5,834 bases of DNA from an uncultured Collinsella sp. (GCA_900552295.1 URZB01000107.1:1-5834); one strand, 5' to 3'. Shown: positions 1 through 5,786, counted from the stretch's first letter. The notes: generated by a model not told the origin, from the letters alone. A program made the numbers and translations.

Positions 1-116
1 GTCGTGAGACCCCCATCCGCTCCCTCCAGGCTGCTGGCCTCGAGGTCTCGAGCATCCAGGACAAGACCCCCATTCCGCACAACGGCTGCCGCCCCAAGAA
101 GCGTCGCCGCGTGTAA
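1..116 (+). CDS. rpsK: 30S ribosomal protein S11, C-terminal fragment
   Basis: This is the 3' end of the gene; the start lies outside the window. The 37 complete codons read [20 protein letters not shown] and then end in the basic tail [11 protein letters not shown] before a TAA stop at 114-116. The stretch [15 protein letters not shown] is the highly conserved C-terminus of S11, a small-subunit protein of the 30S platform that lines the mRNA exit and helps form the Shine-Dalgarno cleft. The gene sits 19 bases upstream of rpsD, in the usual order of the alpha operon (rpsM-rpsK-rpsD-rpoA-rplQ). Nothing looks broken; the gene is only cut by the window edge. The identification is near certain. 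Confidence 0.97.
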   Translation, partial: RETPIRSLQAAGLEVSSIQDKTPIPHNGCRPKKRRRV

Positions 117-135
117 CTGAAAGGATCGTATCAAT

Positions 136-732
136 ATGGCAATCGACAGGACTCCTGTTCTTAAGCGCTGCCGTCAGCTCGGGATCGATCCCGCTGAGCT
201 CGGTTACAGCAGCAAGAAGGAATCTATCCGTCAGCCCAAGCGCCGTCGCAAGGAATCTGAGTACGGCATGCAGCTGCGTGAGAAGCAGAAGGTCAAGTTC
301 ATCTATGGCGTTCTGGAGAAGCAGTTCCACGGCTACTTCAACAAGGCCCGTAAGATGAACGGCGTCACCGGTGAGAACCTCATGATCATCCTTGAGTCTC
401 GCCTCGACAACGTCGTCTTCCGTCTTGGCTTCGCCCGCACCCGCAAAGAGGCTCGTCAGTCCGTCCGTCACGGTCACTTCACCGTGAACGGCAAGCGCGT
501 GGACATCCCGTCCTACCGCGTCAAGGCCGGCGACGTCGTGGCTGTCGGCGAGAAGTTCCGTGACCTCCTCCCCATCAAGGAGGCCCTGATTTCCTCCGAG
601 CGCTTTGAGGTCCCTGGCTGGCTCGAGGTCGATATCGAGAAGCTGTCTGGTAACGTGCTCGCTCTGCCGACGCGTGAGCAGATCAGCGGTGATATCAACG
701 AGCAGCTCATCGTCGAGCTCTACTCTAAGTAG
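136..732 (+). CDS. rpsD: 30S ribosomal protein S4
   Basis: S4 is a primary 16S rRNA-binding protein that nucleates assembly of the 30S body and contributes to decoding accuracy; in E. coli it also represses its own operon, but any such leader would lie upstream of this window. The 198 residues match the usual length of about 200. Hallmarks are YGMQLREKQKVKFIYGVLE (about 43-61), TGENLMIILESRLDNVVFRLGF (about 78-99), the S4 RNA-binding domain (about 88-150, with ARTRKEARQSVRHGHFTVNG) and the C-terminal DINEQLIVELYSK. The ATG is preceded by AAGGA at 121-125. The N-terminus (VLKRCRQLGIDP) has a single cysteine, Cys12, so it is the form without the four-cysteine zinc site. It lies between rpsK and rpoA and is surely co-transcribed with them. 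Confidence 0.98.
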   Translation: MAIDRTPVLKRCRQLGIDPAELGYSSKKESIRQPKRRRKESEYGMQLREKQKVKFIYGVLEKQFHGYFNKARKMNGVTGENLMIILESRLDNVVFRLGFARTRKEARQSVRHGHFTVNGKRVDIPSYRVKAGDVVAVGEKFRDLLPIKEALISSERFEVPGWLEVDIEKLSGNVLALPTREQISGDINEQLIVELYSK

Positions 733-764
733 TCCATCCGGGCTGCTGAGGCTGGAGGTAATAC

Positions 765-1706
765 ATGTCAGAATTCATTAGGCCTCAGGTTCAGGTCGAA
801 GAGATCAACGAGACCTCTGCTCGTGTCTCCGTCGAGCCGCTCGAGCGTGGCTACGGCGATACGCTGGGTAACTCGCTTCGTCGTGTTCTTCTGTCCTCGC
901 TCGAGGGTGCCGCCGTCGAGGCCATTCAGATCGATGGTGCGCAGCACGAGTTCATGACCATCCCTAACATGGTCGAGGATGTCACCGACATCGTCCTGAA
1001 TGTCAAGGGTCTTGTCTTCAGGGCTCTCGGCACGACCGACGAGGCGACCGCCACCATCTCGGTTGACGGCCCCTGCGAGGTCACCGGTGCGGACTTCTTT
1101 ATTCCGTCCGAGTTTGAGCTGGTCAACCCCGAGCAGCACATTGCTACGCTCACCGAGGGTGGCCATCTCACCATGAGCATGCGCATCGGCTATGGCCGCG
1201 GCTATGTCTCTGGCGAGGCTAACAAGCGTGACAACGATCCCATCGGTGTGATCAACGTCGACTCGCTCTACTCGCCGGTGTCCCGTTGCGCCAAGCTCGT
1301 TGAGGCTTGCCGTGTCGGCCAGCATACCGACTACGACCGCCTTGTCCTCGAGATCGAGACCAACGGTTCCATCGCCCCGCGCGACGCCGTGGTCCAGGCT
1401 GCCAATATCATCAACCAGCATATGGCCGCCTTTATGAACCTTGCCGAGACCCCCGAGGTCGAGGAGGAGGCTTCGATCTTCGCTCCCGAGGTTACCAACG
1501 ACAACGCCGAGCTGGACAAGCAGATCGAGGACTTGGACCTTTCCGTCCGTTCCTACAACTGCCTTAAGCGCGCCAGCATTCACTCGGTCCGTCAGCTCGT
1601 TGAGTTCTCGGAGAACGATCTGCTCAACATCCGTAACTTCGGTGTTAAGTCGATCGAGGAAGTGAAGGACAAGCTTGAGTCCATGGGCCTGAGCCTGAAG
1701 GCTTAA
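765..1706 (+). CDS. rpoA: DNA-directed RNA polymerase subunit alpha
   Basis: This subunit forms the dimer that scaffolds assembly of beta and beta', and its C-terminal domain touches UP elements and activators. The 313 residues are within the normal range. The N-terminal assembly domain spans about 1-228, with RGYGDTLGNSLRRVLLSSLEG (about 28-48), IPNMVEDVTDIVLNVKGL (about 66-83) and VVQAANIINQHM (about 209-220). An acidic linker, rich in Glu, covers about 230-250. The C-terminal DNA-binding domain follows (about 255-313), with LSVRSYNCLKRA at 259-270 and NFGVKSIEEVKDKL at 291-304; Arg262 corresponds to the E. coli DNA-contacting Arg265. The ATG start is fixed by a strong GGAGGT at 754-759, five bases upstream. 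It lies 32 bases after rpsD and 30 bases before rplQ. Confidence 0.99.
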   Translation: MSEFIRPQVQVEEINETSARVSVEPLERGYGDTLGNSLRRVLLSSLEGAAVEAIQIDGAQHEFMTIPNMVEDVTDIVLNVKGLVFRALGTTDEATATISVDGPCEVTGADFFIPSEFELVNPEQHIATLTEGGHLTMSMRIGYGRGYVSGEANKRDNDPIGVINVDSLYSPVSRCAKLVEACRVGQHTDYDRLVLEIETNGSIAPRDAVVQAANIINQHMAAFMNLAETPEVEEEASIFAPEVTNDNAELDKQIEDLDLSVRSYNCLKRASIHSVRQLVEFSENDLLNIRNFGVKSIEEVKDKLESMGLSLKA

Positions 1707-1736
1707 TGCTTCGCATATTTGAGGAGAAACTAGACC

Positions 1737-2204
1737 ATGCGTCACAACGTTAAGAAGGGCCTGAAGCTCGGCACCGATGCGAGCCACACCAAGGCCATGA
1801 AGAAGAGCCTTGCTAAGGCCCTCTTCGAGAACGACCGCATCAAGACCACCGAGACCCGCGCTAAGGCGCTGCGTTCGGTCGTCGACCCGATCATCACCTG
1901 GGCCAAGAAGGGCGACCTGCACTCTCGCCGTCTGGCTATCGCCAAGCTCGGCGATAAGCAGCTCGTTGCCGAGATCTTCGACAAGGCTGCTCAGGGCATG
2001 TGGCAGGACCGCAACGGCGGTTACACTCGCATCATGAAGCTCGGTAACCGTAAGGGCGATAACGCTCCTATCGTTATCATGGAGCTCGTCACCGAGCCTT
2101 GCACGCCTAAGGCCAAGAAGGCTGCTCCGGCCCCCAAGAAGGCCGCTGCTCCCAAGAAGGTTGAGGCTGCCGAGGAGGCTTCTGCTGAGGAGACCGCTGA
2201 GTAG
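1737..2204 (+). CDS. rplQ: 50S ribosomal protein L17 with Ala/Lys/Glu-rich C-terminal extension
   Basis: L17 is a large-subunit protein near the peptide exit tunnel. The conserved core covers residues 1-120: MRHNVKKGLKLGTDASHTKA at the start, LFENDRIKTTETRAKALR (about 29-46), and GGYTRIMKLGNRKGDNAPI (about 94-112). At 155 residues it is longer than the roughly 115-130 of many L17 proteins. The extra 35 residues form a low-complexity tail, first basic (three Pro/Ala-flanked Lys-Lys pairs, 124-141) and then acidic (about 143-155). The ATG is preceded by GAGGAG at 1721-1726. It is the last gene of the alpha operon and is followed by a strong terminator. Core identity is certain; the tail is probably disordered and has no function I can assign. 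Confidence 0.98.
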   Translation: MRHNVKKGLKLGTDASHTKAMKKSLAKALFENDRIKTTETRAKALRSVVDPIITWAKKGDLHSRRLAIAKLGDKQLVAEIFDKAAQGMWQDRNGGYTRIMKLGNRKGDNAPIVIMELVTEPCTPKAKKAAPAPKKAAAPKKVEAAEEASAEETAE

Positions 2205-2230
2205 ACATTCTGTCTGCATAGGCTATATTC

Positions 2231-2261
2231 GAGGGGTACGTTCGCGTACCCCTCTTTTTTT
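2231..2261 (+). terminator. Intrinsic terminator of the alpha operon
   Basis: A perfect 10-bp stem (GAGGGGTACG at 2231-2240 with CGTACCCCTC at 2245-2254) encloses a TTCG tetraloop and is followed at once by seven T (2255-2261). It starts 26 bases after the rplQ stop. This is a classic Rho-independent terminator. It should end or sharply reduce transcription of the ribosomal genes before truA, which begins 35 bases after the T-run. Confidence 0.96.
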
Positions 2262-2286
2262 GTCGCAATACCGTTGCTAGTTTGTT

Positions 2287-2291
2287 GGGAG
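2287..2291 (+). promoter_or_regulatory. Ribosome binding site that fixes the truA start
   Basis: GGGAG lies five bases before the ATG at 2297. An in-frame TTG at 2282 would add five residues, but this site would then fall inside the coding region. The ATG is therefore preferred. Confidence 0.7.
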
Positions 2292-2296
2292 CGCCC

Positions 2297-3121
2297 ATGA
2301 CTGCGCCGTCTGATTTCAATTCGACCCCCGAGCTCGACGCCACCCTTGTATTTCGCGTGGCCTACGATGGCTCCTCCTATAGCGGATTTGCGGAGCAGCC
2401 GGGCCTGACGACGGTTGCGGGCGAGCTGCGCCGTGCCATTGAGACGTTGCTGCGCCGCCCAATCGATCTTACGTGCGCGGGGCGTACCGATGCCGGCGTT
2501 CATGCGGTGGCCCAATACATCAGCGTGCCCGTAACGGACGCTGAGCTCGCTTTGACGCGCCGTAGGTGGCTGAGGGCTATGGATGCCCTCCTGGGCAAAG
2601 ATATCGCCATAAACGAGGTCTACAAGGCTCGTAAGGGCTTTTCTGCACGTTTTGACGCGCGCTCTCGCACTTACACCTATCGCATTGCCGACCGTGATGC
2701 GCGACCCGTGCTGTCACGCGGTGCTGTGTGGTGGCATCGCTATCCCCTCGACGTCGACGCGATGGCGGCCGCCTGTCCTGCGCTTTTAGGCGAGCAGGAC
2801 TTTAAGAGCTTTTGCAAGGTCGCCTCTGCCGTGGGCAAGCCCACGCACCGTTGCGTAATGCGGGCCGAGTTTGGCCATGAGGTCGCCTTTGGCGAGGACA
2901 TCCTCACGTTTACCATCGAGGGCAATGCGTTTTTGCATTCGATGGTGCGAACCATTGTGGGCACCCTTGTCGAGATCGGCATGCATCGCCGCGATCCCGA
3001 GTGGATGCGCGAGGTAATTGACGCCTGCGATCGCACCGCAGCTGGTCCTACGGCACCCGCATGCGGTCTTACTTTTATGGGCGTGGACTACGACCCCGCC
3101 GAGCTTGTGGTCCTCGATTAG
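2297..3121 (+). CDS. truA: tRNA pseudouridine(38-40) synthase TruA
   Basis: TruA isomerises uridines 38, 39 and 40 in the anticodon stem-loop of many tRNAs to pseudouridine. From the ATG at 2297 the protein has 274 residues, close to the about 270 of E. coli TruA. The family signature CAGRTDAGVHAVAQ holds the catalytic aspartate (Asp65). Other landmarks are the N-terminal VAYDGSSYSGFAEQPG, with the conserved YDG (here GFAEQ rather than the usual GWQ), the SARFDARSRTYTYRI segment (ARxR.Y.Y), KSFCKV around the second half-domain, and GNAFLHSMVRTIVGTLVEIG near the C-terminus, typical of the family (FLxxMVRxxVG). It follows rplQ, a common arrangement in Gram-positive genomes, but a strong terminator separates them, so it depends on read-through or its own promoter. 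I could not identify a convincing promoter in the 35-base gap. An upstream in-frame TTG at 2282 is the alternative start. Confidence 0.96.
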   Translation: MTAPSDFNSTPELDATLVFRVAYDGSSYSGFAEQPGLTTVAGELRRAIETLLRRPIDLTCAGRTDAGVHAVAQYISVPVTDAELALTRRRWLRAMDALLGKDIAINEVYKARKGFSARFDARSRTYTYRIADRDARPVLSRGAVWWHRYPLDVDAMAAACPALLGEQDFKSFCKVASAVGKPTHRCVMRAEFGHEVAFGEDILTFTIEGNAFLHSMVRTIVGTLVEIGMHRRDPEWMREVIDACDRTAAGPTAPACGLTFMGVDYDPAELVVLD

Positions 3122-3230
3122 GGATGAGACTGCCTGACGGCGATCTTTGTGTGCGGCGCCTGTGGGCGGGGCGTGTGCAACATCTGTTCTTGACGTGCAT
3201 CGCGGCGGACGACCGCCCGCATTAATTGAC

Positions 3231-3236
3231 GGGGTG
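3231..3236 (+). promoter_or_regulatory. Candidate ribosome binding site for the glycosyltransferase-like gene
   Basis: GGGGTG lies four bases before the ATG at 3241. It is weak and close, but it favours this ATG over an in-frame TTG at 3226, which would place the site inside the coding region. Confidence 0.45.
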
Positions 3237-3240
3237 TACC

Positions 3241-4317
3241 ATGAACGACAGTTTGTTACTAGCTGTCGAGAGGACGGAAAACTTGGTTCGACGTGGTTCG
3301 CATCCGCGACTTTCGGTGATCCTGATTGTTGAGGGTTCGCCCAGTTATGCGATGCGCGCTCTCGAGAGCATCCAGAACCAAGACCTCTACGATTTGCAAA
3401 TTGTCGTCGTTTGCCGCGGCGTGGTAGCTGGTGTGCGCCATTCGCTCGAAGTTGCTGCCGATAGAGACATTCATATTGATTTGATTGATGTTGAGGACCC
3501 AGCGCCTGGTGCCTGCCTGCGTGCCGGCTTTGCGGCTTCGCGCGGCTCCCAGATCATTGCGATGAATGCCAATGAGTGGTTTGCGCCGCAGTCCCTTTCG
3601 CAGATGGTCGATAGTTCGTGCGACGCTTCGGCTGACATCGTGTTTCCCTCCGTATCGCTCGACCGCTACGATGTTCACCGCGATCGTCATTCCCGAGTTT
3701 TGGACGCGACACCCGTTTCTGAAGATGAGGACCGGGCGGCTTGCCTGACCCAATTGGTTTCCTATGGTTTAATCCGACAGACCTCTGGCGTGCTGTATGA
3801 TCGCGCCCTCTTTGAGGCGTGCCTTGCGCATGGCGATGCGTTTCGCACGGTGTCTTTTTTGACGTTCGCGCTTTCGCAGGCAAAGCGCGTTTCGGGATGT
3901 GGCCGTGCCCGTTTTCATGCAGTGGCGCCGTCGATTACGGAGACGTTTGACCCCACGATGTTTGCCAGGCTTTCTGATGATATCGGGGCGCTCGACAGGC
4001 TTGCCGACTCGCTTGCCGTCGCGGGCGGTGGCGATCAGTTGAAGCTGGTCTGCCAGCGGTATTACTACGCCGGCCTGGTTGCCTGCATCGAAAATTTGTG
4101 TTTGAGCCCCCATGGGGTGTCTTCAATAGAGCGTTCGGCCCGTTTGCATGATATGCTCGAAGCGCAGCGTACCCGTCAGATGGTTGCGGCTCTTAAAGGC
4201 AATCATCGTGGCCTAGGTCTGCTCTATGGTTCGATAGCTAGTGCCAAGCCCATGCGGTGTGCGTTGTATACGCATCTGGCGGCCTTTTTCAATCGTTCGG
4301 GCGTCCGGACTGTCTAG
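3241..4317 (+). CDS. Family 2 glycosyltransferase-like protein lacking the usual acidic motifs
   Basis: From the ATG at 3241 this is a 358-residue protein. Its first 125 residues follow the layout of the GT-A domain of family 2 glycosyltransferases: a first strand PRLSVILIVEG, a helix ALESIQNQDLYDLQIVVV in the position of the usual 'SIL.Q.Y.DLEIIVV', then PGACLRAGFAASRGSQIIAM and WFAPQSLSQMV in the position of 'G...ARN.G...A.GEYI.FLDADDW..P..L..M'. The nucleotide-binding DDGS position reads CRGV (58-61), and the metal-binding DxDD position reads NANE (109-112). The remaining 230 residues look mostly helical and resemble the C-terminal half of family 2 enzymes only loosely. I see no signal peptide or membrane segment. 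Tandem in-frame TAG stops end it. It sits alone between truA and argR on the same strand. It could be a catalytically dead relative, a divergent enzyme, or a sugar-binding protein; its function is unknown. Confidence 0.75.
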   Translation: MNDSLLLAVERTENLVRRGSHPRLSVILIVEGSPSYAMRALESIQNQDLYDLQIVVVCRGVVAGVRHSLEVAADRDIHIDLIDVEDPAPGACLRAGFAASRGSQIIAMNANEWFAPQSLSQMVDSSCDASADIVFPSVSLDRYDVHRDRHSRVLDATPVSEDEDRAACLTQLVSYGLIRQTSGVLYDRALFEACLAHGDAFRTVSFLTFALSQAKRVSGCGRARFHAVAPSITETFDPTMFARLSDDIGALDRLADSLAVAGGGDQLKLVCQRYYYAGLVACIENLCLSPHGVSSIERSARLHDMLEAQRTRQMVAALKGNHRGLGLLYGSIASAKPMRCALYTHLAAFFNRSGVRTV

Positions 4318-4326
4318 TAGCGTGAT

Positions 4327-4361
4327 TTTCGAAATAAATTGCATGGAATTGTTTCGAAATA
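4327..4361. repeat. Two copies of the palindromic decamer TTTCGAAATA
   Basis: TTTCGAAATA occurs at 4327-4336 and again at 4352-4361, 25 bases apart start to start. Each holds the 8-base palindrome TTTCGAAA. Both lie in the AT-rich leader between the glycosyltransferase-like gene and argR. They may be binding sites for a regulator, but chance in AT-rich DNA is possible. Confidence 0.5.
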
Positions 4362-4369
4362 CGTTCTTA

Positions 4370-4399
4370 TTCACTAAAACCCTCAAATAGCGCTAAACT
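4370..4399 (+). promoter_or_regulatory. Candidate argR promoter
   Basis: TTCACT (4370-4375) and TAAACT (4394-4399) are separated by 18 bases, and each matches the sigma-70 type consensus at four of six positions. Transcription would start near 4406, inside the palindrome at 4403-4419. The match is weak and other placements in this AT-rich leader are possible. Confidence 0.3.
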
Positions 4400-4402
4400 A
4401 TT

Positions 4403-4419
4403 CAATCACTAAGTGATTG
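4403..4419. promoter_or_regulatory. 17-bp perfect palindrome upstream of argR, candidate operator
   Basis: CAATCACTAAGTGATTG reads the same on both strands around a central A/T pair (eight-base arms). It ends 30 bases before the argR ATG, where a repressor site for autoregulation would be expected. It is flanked on the left by an ATTCA half-site (4400-4404), and a second ATTCA lies at 4369-4373, which are the arms of known ARG boxes (TGAAT...ATTCA). The palindrome itself is not the classic ARG box, so either this clade's ArgR has a shifted consensus or another regulator binds here. Confidence 0.45.
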
Positions 4420-4434
4420 TCTCCGCCATCTTTT

Positions 4435-4443
4435 GGAGTGAGG
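4435..4443 (+). promoter_or_regulatory. Ribosome binding site that fixes the argR start
   Basis: GGAGTGAGG ends six bases before the ATG at 4450. An in-frame TTG at 4417 lies upstream of it, but it has no comparable site and would add eleven residues not seen in ArgR proteins. Confidence 0.8.
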
Positions 4444-4449
4444 TTTTGT

Positions 4450-4887
4450 ATGGCCAAAAAACGCAATGGGCGCCAGGATGCCATCAGAGATATTGTTCGC
4501 AATAAGGACGTACGTACGCAGCGCGTTTTGGTAGACGAGCTTCGCGCCATGGGTTTCGATTGCACGCAGGCGACCGTTTCGCGCGACATCGCGGACATGG
4601 GACTGCGTAAGCTCCCCGAGGGCATCTATGTCCTTGCCGAGGACCTGCATCTGCAGCGCATGGTTTCCGAGTTGGTTACCGGCGTACTGCGCACCGATAA
4701 TCTGGTTATGATCAAGGCGCAGCCCGGTACGGCTTCTGGTATTGCCGCAGCGGTCGATGCCGCGGAGCTGCCCGACGTGCTTGGCTCGCTTGCCGGCAAC
4801 GACACGATCTTGGTCATTGCACAGACGGCCGAGGACGGAGAGCGCCTTGAGGCGCTCATCAACAAGCTGAGTAACTCTCACAAGTAG
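4450..4887 (+). CDS. argR: Arginine repressor ArgR
   Basis: ArgR is a hexameric, arginine-responsive regulator that represses arginine synthesis genes and often activates catabolism. The protein has 145 residues, slightly shorter than the usual 149-156. The N-terminal winged helix-turn-helix spans about 5-62 and carries the family signature TQATVSRDIADMGLRKLPEG (39-58). The C-terminal oligomerisation and arginine-binding domain has KAQPGTASGIAAAVDAAELP (89-108) and GSLAGNDTILVIAQT (112-126). In E. coli two aspartates of the GDDT loop bind arginine; here the loop reads GNDT, so the first is Asn117 and Asp118 is kept. No arginine biosynthesis or arginine deiminase genes are in the window, so it acts in trans. 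A palindrome just upstream suggests autoregulation, which is inference. A hairpin terminator follows. Confidence 0.95.
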   Translation: MAKKRNGRQDAIRDIVRNKDVRTQRVLVDELRAMGFDCTQATVSRDIADMGLRKLPEGIYVLAEDLHLQRMVSELVTGVLRTDNLVMIKAQPGTASGIAAAVDAAELPDVLGSLAGNDTILVIAQTAEDGERLEALINKLSNSHK

Positions 4888-4938
4888 GGGATGCGTGGCA
4901 CTGCTGCTGTGCCGATTGTTGCTATAGGTAATTGCCGA

Positions 4939-4966
4939 GGGCGCTGACGAAGGCCAGCGCCCTTTT
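4939..4966 (+). terminator. Intrinsic terminator of argR
   Basis: An 8-bp GC-rich stem (GGGCGCTG at 4939-4946 with CAGCGCCC at 4955-4962) with an eight-base loop is followed by four T. It begins 52 bases after the argR stop and is oriented for the + strand. A smaller hairpin (GGCAC at 4897-4901 with GTGCC at 4909-4913) lies between them. The rest of the gap to the minus-strand terminator, about 4967-5030, shows only a short direct repeat GTGGCATC (5013-5020 and 5023-5030). Confidence 0.8.
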
Positions 4967-5032
4967 GCATGCCAGTGCCTGTTGCTCTATCGGTCCTGCA
5001 GCCGGGGCCGTCGTGGCATCATGTGGCATCTG

Positions 5033-5077
5033 CCGAAATAAAGAAGCGCCCGAGCAGCGTACGTGCTGCTCGGGCGC
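5033..5077 (-). terminator. Intrinsic terminator of the penicillin-binding protein gene
   Basis: A perfect 13-bp stem (GCGCCCGAGCAGC at 5046-5058 with GCTGCTCGGGCGC at 5065-5077) encloses a six-base loop. Read on the minus strand it is followed by TTCTTTATTT, the T-rich tail of a Rho-independent terminator. It starts 25 bases after the stop codon of the minus-strand gene. The + strand side has no T-run, so it serves the minus strand. Confidence 0.9.
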
Positions 5078-5102
5078 CTTGGTGTCAGATGCCGCTTTGC
5101 GC

Positions 5103-5786
5103 CTACTGGCCCGTAGAGGGGTCGGGCGTGGGCGTAGGACCGGGGGTAGGCGTCGGCGTGCCACCGTCGCCACCCGTGCCACCGTCGCCACCTGTCGTAC
5201 CGCTATCGCCGGTGGTGTTACCGCCCGGGGTTTCAGTGGTCGTGGTTGTCGTTGTCGTTGTGGTGGTTGTGGTCTCTTCCTCTTCTTTTTCCTCGTCTTT
5301 ATCCTCTTCGTCTTTCTTTTTGTTGTTTGTGCCGTAGAACTTCCAGACGTTATTGTTCTTGTACGTGGGAGCCGTTCCGGTACGGAATTCCTCGCGCTCG
5401 GTGCCCGCAAGAACGGTGTTCATGAACTTCTTAAAGACGGGCAGGTTGGTGCTGTCGCCCAGCAGGTCCGAACCGTACTTTTGGATGGGAATCTCGCCTG
5501 CGGAATAACCGGTCCACAGGGCGCATGTCAGTTGCGGCGTGAAGCCGCAGAACCACAGGTTGGTGGTGTTGTCAGTGGTGCCCGTCTTGCCGGCATAGGG
5601 CTGGTTGACGTTCAGCGCGCCGGCGGCACCCGTGCCGCTGCCCTGCATGACGCCGGATAGAACATCGGTAACCGCGGCAGCCTCGCCTTCGGTGAGCACC
5701 TGCGTGGGATTGTCGGTGTGCTGGTACAGAACCGAGCCGGTACGCGAGTCGATCTCGGTAATGGCGATGGGCTGACGGTAGTAGCC
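5103..5786 (-). CDS. Class A penicillin-binding protein, C-terminal fragment with Thr/Gly/Pro-rich tail
   Basis: This is the C-terminal 227 residues of a bifunctional peptidoglycan synthase (glycosyltransferase plus transpeptidase) that would act outside the membrane; the N-terminal part lies beyond the contig end. Fragment residues 1-105 are the end of the transpeptidase domain: YYRQPIAITEIDSRTGSVLY, then LTEGEAAAVTDVLSGVMQGS and GTGAAG, the active-site AGKTGTTD with KTG at 67-69, and LWFCGFTPQLTCALWTGYSA. The SxxK serine and SxN motifs are not in the window. The tail then runs through a charged block of Lys, Asp and Glu (156-171), 13 threonines (172-184), a Gly-Gly-Asp repeat and a Pro-Thr segment ending PDPSTGQ. 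Reading continues in frame to 5786, where adapter sequence begins, so a start called at 5801 (MYKRQ) is false. Its terminator lies 25 bases downstream, and it converges on argR. Confidence 0.93.
   Translation of the reverse strand, partial: GYYRQPIAITEIDSRTGSVLYQHTDNPTQVLTEGEAAAVTDVLSGVMQGSGTGAAGALNVNQPYAGKTGTTDNTTNLWFCGFTPQLTCALWTGYSAGEIPIQKYGSDLLGDSTNLPVFKKFMNTVLAGTEREEFRTGTAPTYKNNNVWKFYGTNNKKKDEEDKDEEKEEEETTTTTTTTTTTTTETPGGNTTGDSGTTGGDGGTGGDGGTPTPTPGPTPTPDPSTGQ
5158..5193 (-). repeat. 18-bp tandem repeat encoding a Gly-Gly-Asp-Gly-Gly-Thr unit
   Basis: Two adjacent 18-base units (5158-5175 and 5176-5193) differ only in the last base and begin GTGCCACCGTCGCCACC on the + strand. A third, decayed unit follows at about 5194-5211. 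They encode the Gly-rich part of the penicillin-binding protein tail and probably arose by slippage or unequal exchange. Confidence 0.75.
5235..5273 (-). repeat. Run of 13 threonine codons in the penicillin-binding protein
   Basis: Thirteen consecutive Thr codons use all four ACN forms in mixed order (ACC, ACA, ACG, ACT). Next to it, 5274-5321 encodes 16 residues made only of Lys, Asp and Glu. Mixed codons mean the run is not a simple trinucleotide repeat. Confidence 0.9.

Noticed and set aside
768..2219. Long minus-strand open frame of 483 codons across rpoA and rplQ
   Set aside because: It is antisense to two certain genes and Leu/Gly/Asp/Val-rich as expected from the mirror of biased codons; it has no recognisable domain.
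3204..3217. Small hairpin GGCGG-ACGA-CCGCC between truA and the next gene
   Set aside because: The stem is only 5 bp with no T-run after it, so it is not a convincing terminator.
3190..3226. Possible promoter before the glycosyltransferase-like gene (TTGACG at 3190-3195 with ATTAAT at 3221-3226)
   Set aside because: The spacer is 25 bases, too long for a sigma-70 type promoter, and no better -10 lies at 16-18 bases.
3147..3332. Short plus-strand open frame of 61 codons
   Set aside because: It overlaps the start of the glycosyltransferase-like gene in another frame, has no ribosome binding site I can see, and has no family features.
4932..5660. Plus-strand open frame of 242 codons across the terminators and the penicillin-binding protein gene
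   Set aside because: It crosses two hairpin terminators and is antisense to a gene with a clear KTG motif; its Val/Leu/Phe-rich stretch is the mirror of the Thr and Glu/Lys codons.
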